From: Deltaproteobacteria bacterium
Lineage (GTDB): Bacteria; Desulfobacterota; Desulfobaccia; Desulfobaccales; Desulfobaccaceae
Assembly (NCBI GenBank): GCA_016874895.1
Contig: VGSX01000254.1
Location: 1-5,259 of the forward strand
Length of the DNA: 5,259 nt
Reading direction: 5' to 3'
This document shows positions 3,575-5,259 of the stretch, piece by piece; position 1 is the stretch's first letter, and every line of letters begins with the position of its first letter. Made by a program: the position numbers and the translations under genes. Under the pieces are notes generated by a model, which did not search any database, was not told where the DNA came from, and was given only the letters and a program-made list of their open reading frames with translations.

Positions 3575-5259
3575 AGATTCTCTCCCTGGAGGACCTGCAG
3601 CAGGTCAAGCAGGCAGGTCTGGCCATGACTTACCCGGACAAAATCAAAATTGTGGCGGGCATGGCCACCTGCGGTATTTCCGCCGGAGCCGACAAGGTTT
3701 TCGAGGCCTTATCGGAGGCTCTCCAAAAGGACCCGAATGATGACATCACCTTAGACACCACCGGGTGTATCGGCTATTGTCAGCAAGAGCCCCTGGTGGA
3801 TGTGGTCTATCCCAAAAGAGTACGGCTGAGCTACCACGGCATGACCCCGGAACTGGCCCTGGAGTTGTTAGCCGCAGTCAAGGCCGGCCAGTTTTATGAA
3901 AAAAATCTGCTCTGCCGCATCGATGCGGAAGACTTTCTTATCGAAGGGGTGACCCGGCCATATAGTAATCCTCACCCGCCCGAACTGCCCCTGGCGATCC
4001 CGAGTTATCAGGAACTGCCTTTTTTCCAGAAACAGGTAAAAATCTCCCTGAGGAACTGTGGCTTCATTAACCCGGACCACATCGAGGAATACATTGCCCG
4101 GGGCGGCTATCAGGCTTTCCACCAAGCCGTCACCCAGATGAGCCCGGAAGAGGTTATCGAGGCGGTGAAGGCTTCGGGGCTACGGGGCCGGGGCGGGGCG
4201 GGCTTTCCCACCGGTTTGAAGTGGGAATTCTGCCGGCAGGCTGAGGGGGACCAGAAATATGTTATCTGTAACGCGGATGAGGGTGATCCGGGGGCCTTTA
4301 TGGACCGGGGCATCCTGGAGGGTGATCCCCATGCGGTCATCGAAGGGATGGCCATCGGAGCCTATGCCATGGGAGCCAGCCAGGGTTATATCTATTGCCG
4401 GGCGGAATACCCTCTGGCCATCCGCCGCTTGCAAAACGCCATTGCCCAGGCTAAATCCTTCGGGCTTTTGGGTAGCCGAATTTTCGGCAGCTTATTTTCC
4501 TTTGAACTTAAGATTCGGGAGGGCGCCGGCGCTTTTGTCTGCGGCGAGGAGACGGCCCTCATTGCGTCCATCGAAGGGAAAGTGGGGGAACCCCGGCCCC
4601 GACCGCCCTTCCCGGCCCAAAAAGGCTTGTGGGGCAAACCCACCACCATCAACAACGTCAAAACCTGGTCCCATATTGCCCCGATAATAGCCCGGGGGGC
4701 CCGGTGGTATGCCGGATTTGGCACTGACAAGAGTCGAGGCACCACGGTTTTTTCCCTGGTCGGTAAGGTGGATAACAGCGGCCTGGTGGAAATCCCCCTG
4801 GGAATTTCTCTGCGAGAAATGATCTACGAAATTGGCGGCGGTATCCAGGAAAACCGCTTATTGAAGGCCGTCCAGACCGGGGGGCCTTCCGGGGGATGCA
4901 TCCCGGCGGATTTCATCGATACCCCGGTAGAGTATGACTCTCTGGCCGAACTCGGCTCCATCATGGGTTCCGGCGGCATGATCGTCATGGACCAGAACAC
5001 CTGCATGGTAGACCTGGCCAAATATTTTATTGCCTTTACCATGGACGAGTCCTGCGGCAAGTGCACTCCCTGCCGGGAGGGGACCCAGCGATTGTATGAA
5101 ATTCTCTCTAAAATATCTGTAGGCCAAGGTGAATTATCAGATTTGGAGGACTTGGAAGAACTTTCCCAGTATATCAAAGAGGTCTCCCTTTGTGGTTTAG
5201 GCGCAACCGCTCCCAACCCTGTTCTCACCACTTTGAATTATTTCCGGGAGGAGTACCTC
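3571..5259 (+). CDS. nuoF: NuoF-like NADH/FMN flavoprotein subunit with N-terminal thioredoxin-like domain (3' end outside window)
   Basis: 563 residues are visible; the frame is open to the last base. The ATG overlaps the upstream TGA as ATGA, with AGGAAGG at 3554-3560, so translation is probably coupled. Residues 20-110 are a thioredoxin-like domain of HndC/HydB type; only three cysteines (C34, C66, C70) sit at ligand-like places, so its [2Fe-2S] cluster is uncertain. The NuoF core follows: RGRGGAGFPTG at 205-215 (FMN/NADH loop), NADEGDPGAFMDR at 234-246, GAGAFVCGEETAL at 318-330, a SLBB region from about 393, and the N3-type [4Fe-4S] ligands C495, C498, C501, C541. The DPGAFMDR form resembles hydrogenase/formate dehydrogenase-type subunits more than complex I. 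It should oxidise or reduce NAD(H) at FMN and trade electrons with the NuoE-like domain upstream. By comparison with the first copy, the missing 3' end probably encodes a ferredoxin tail. The symbol denotes the family only. Confidence 0.95.
   Translation, partial: MKILSLEDLQQVKQAGLAMTYPDKIKIVAGMATCGISAGADKVFEALSEALQKDPNDDITLDTTGCIGYCQQEPLVDVVYPKRVRLSYHGMTPELALELLAAVKAGQFYEKNLLCRIDAEDFLIEGVTRPYSNPHPPELPLAIPSYQELPFFQKQVKISLRNCGFINPDHIEEYIARGGYQAFHQAVTQMSPEEVIEAVKASGLRGRGGAGFPTGLKWEFCRQAEGDQKYVICNADEGDPGAFMDRGILEGDPHAVIEGMAIGAYAMGASQGYIYCRAEYPLAIRRLQNAIAQAKSFGLLGSRIFGSLFSFELKIREGAGAFVCGEETALIASIEGKVGEPRPRPPFPAQKGLWGKPTTINNVKTWSHIAPIIARGARWYAGFGTDKSRGTTVFSLVGKVDNSGLVEIPLGISLREMIYEIGGGIQENRLLKAVQTGGPSGGCIPADFIDTPVEYDSLAELGSIMGSGGMIVMDQNTCMVDLAKYFIAFTMDESCGKCTPCREGTQRLYEILSKISVGQGELSDLEDLEELSQYIKEVSLCGLGATAPNPVLTTLNYFREEYL

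Noticed and set aside
3571..5259. Respiratory complex I (nuo) operon
   Set aside because: There are no membrane subunits. The NuoF has an N-terminal thioredoxin-like domain and DPGAFMDR-type motifs, and an HdrA part is fused to NuoE, all pointing to a soluble hydrogenase, formate dehydrogenase or Hdr-type complex.

Overview
The window looks like a piece of a strictly anaerobic, selenoprotein-making bacterial chromosome. A syntrophic or sulfate-reducing Desulfobacterota (the former Deltaproteobacteria, for example Syntrophobacterales) would fit best. This placement is inference. It rests on GC-rich genes, several NuoE/NuoF/NuoG-like flavin and Fe-S proteins of the hydrogenase, formate dehydrogenase and heterodisulfide-reductase (Hdr) type, an in-frame UGA at the known Cys/Sec position of HdrA, and an intergenic region full of small palindromic repeats.

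Region 1 (1-1648, + strand) is the 3' end of one redox operon. It holds the C-terminal half of a NuoF-like NADH-binding subunit with an extra C-terminal 2x[4Fe-4S] ferredoxin domain. After 47 bp comes a complete 238-residue NuoG/HoxU-like protein with one [2Fe-2S] site, two [4Fe-4S] sites and an unusual CxxC...CxxC tail.

Region 2 (1649-2677) is about 1 kb without a convincing gene. Its left part holds an 8-unit heptamer tandem array and at least five hairpin-forming palindromes, most of them bracketed by an imperfect inverted repeat. Its right part is AT-rich and carries a near-consensus sigma-70 promoter (TTGACA-17 bp-TAATAT), preceded by a 9/10 match to an FNR/CRP-family half-site pair centred about 61.5 bp upstream of the predicted transcription start.

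Region 3 (2684-5259, + strand) is the start of a second, paralogous operon. The first gene reads through an in-frame TGA at 2861-2863, followed by a SECIS-like hairpin. Its product joins the N-terminal part of an HdrA (Rossmann motif, TNDCAM-Sec motif, one [4Fe-4S] motif) to a complete NuoE-like [2Fe-2S] domain. Its stop codon overlaps the start of a second NuoF-like gene, which runs off the window. The two NuoF copies are about 63% identical over 206 hand-aligned residues, with one 39-bp stretch almost identical in DNA.

Together the second operon's proteins would form an NAD(H)-FMN electron entry or exit module (NuoE + NuoF), physically tied to a selenocysteine-bearing HdrA head. This is the kind of part found in electron-bifurcating complexes and in class II benzoyl-CoA reductase (Bam) complexes. 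The catalytic partner is not in the window. The most notable item is the short Sec-HdrA/NuoE fusion, which conventional gene calling would split or truncate at the TGA.
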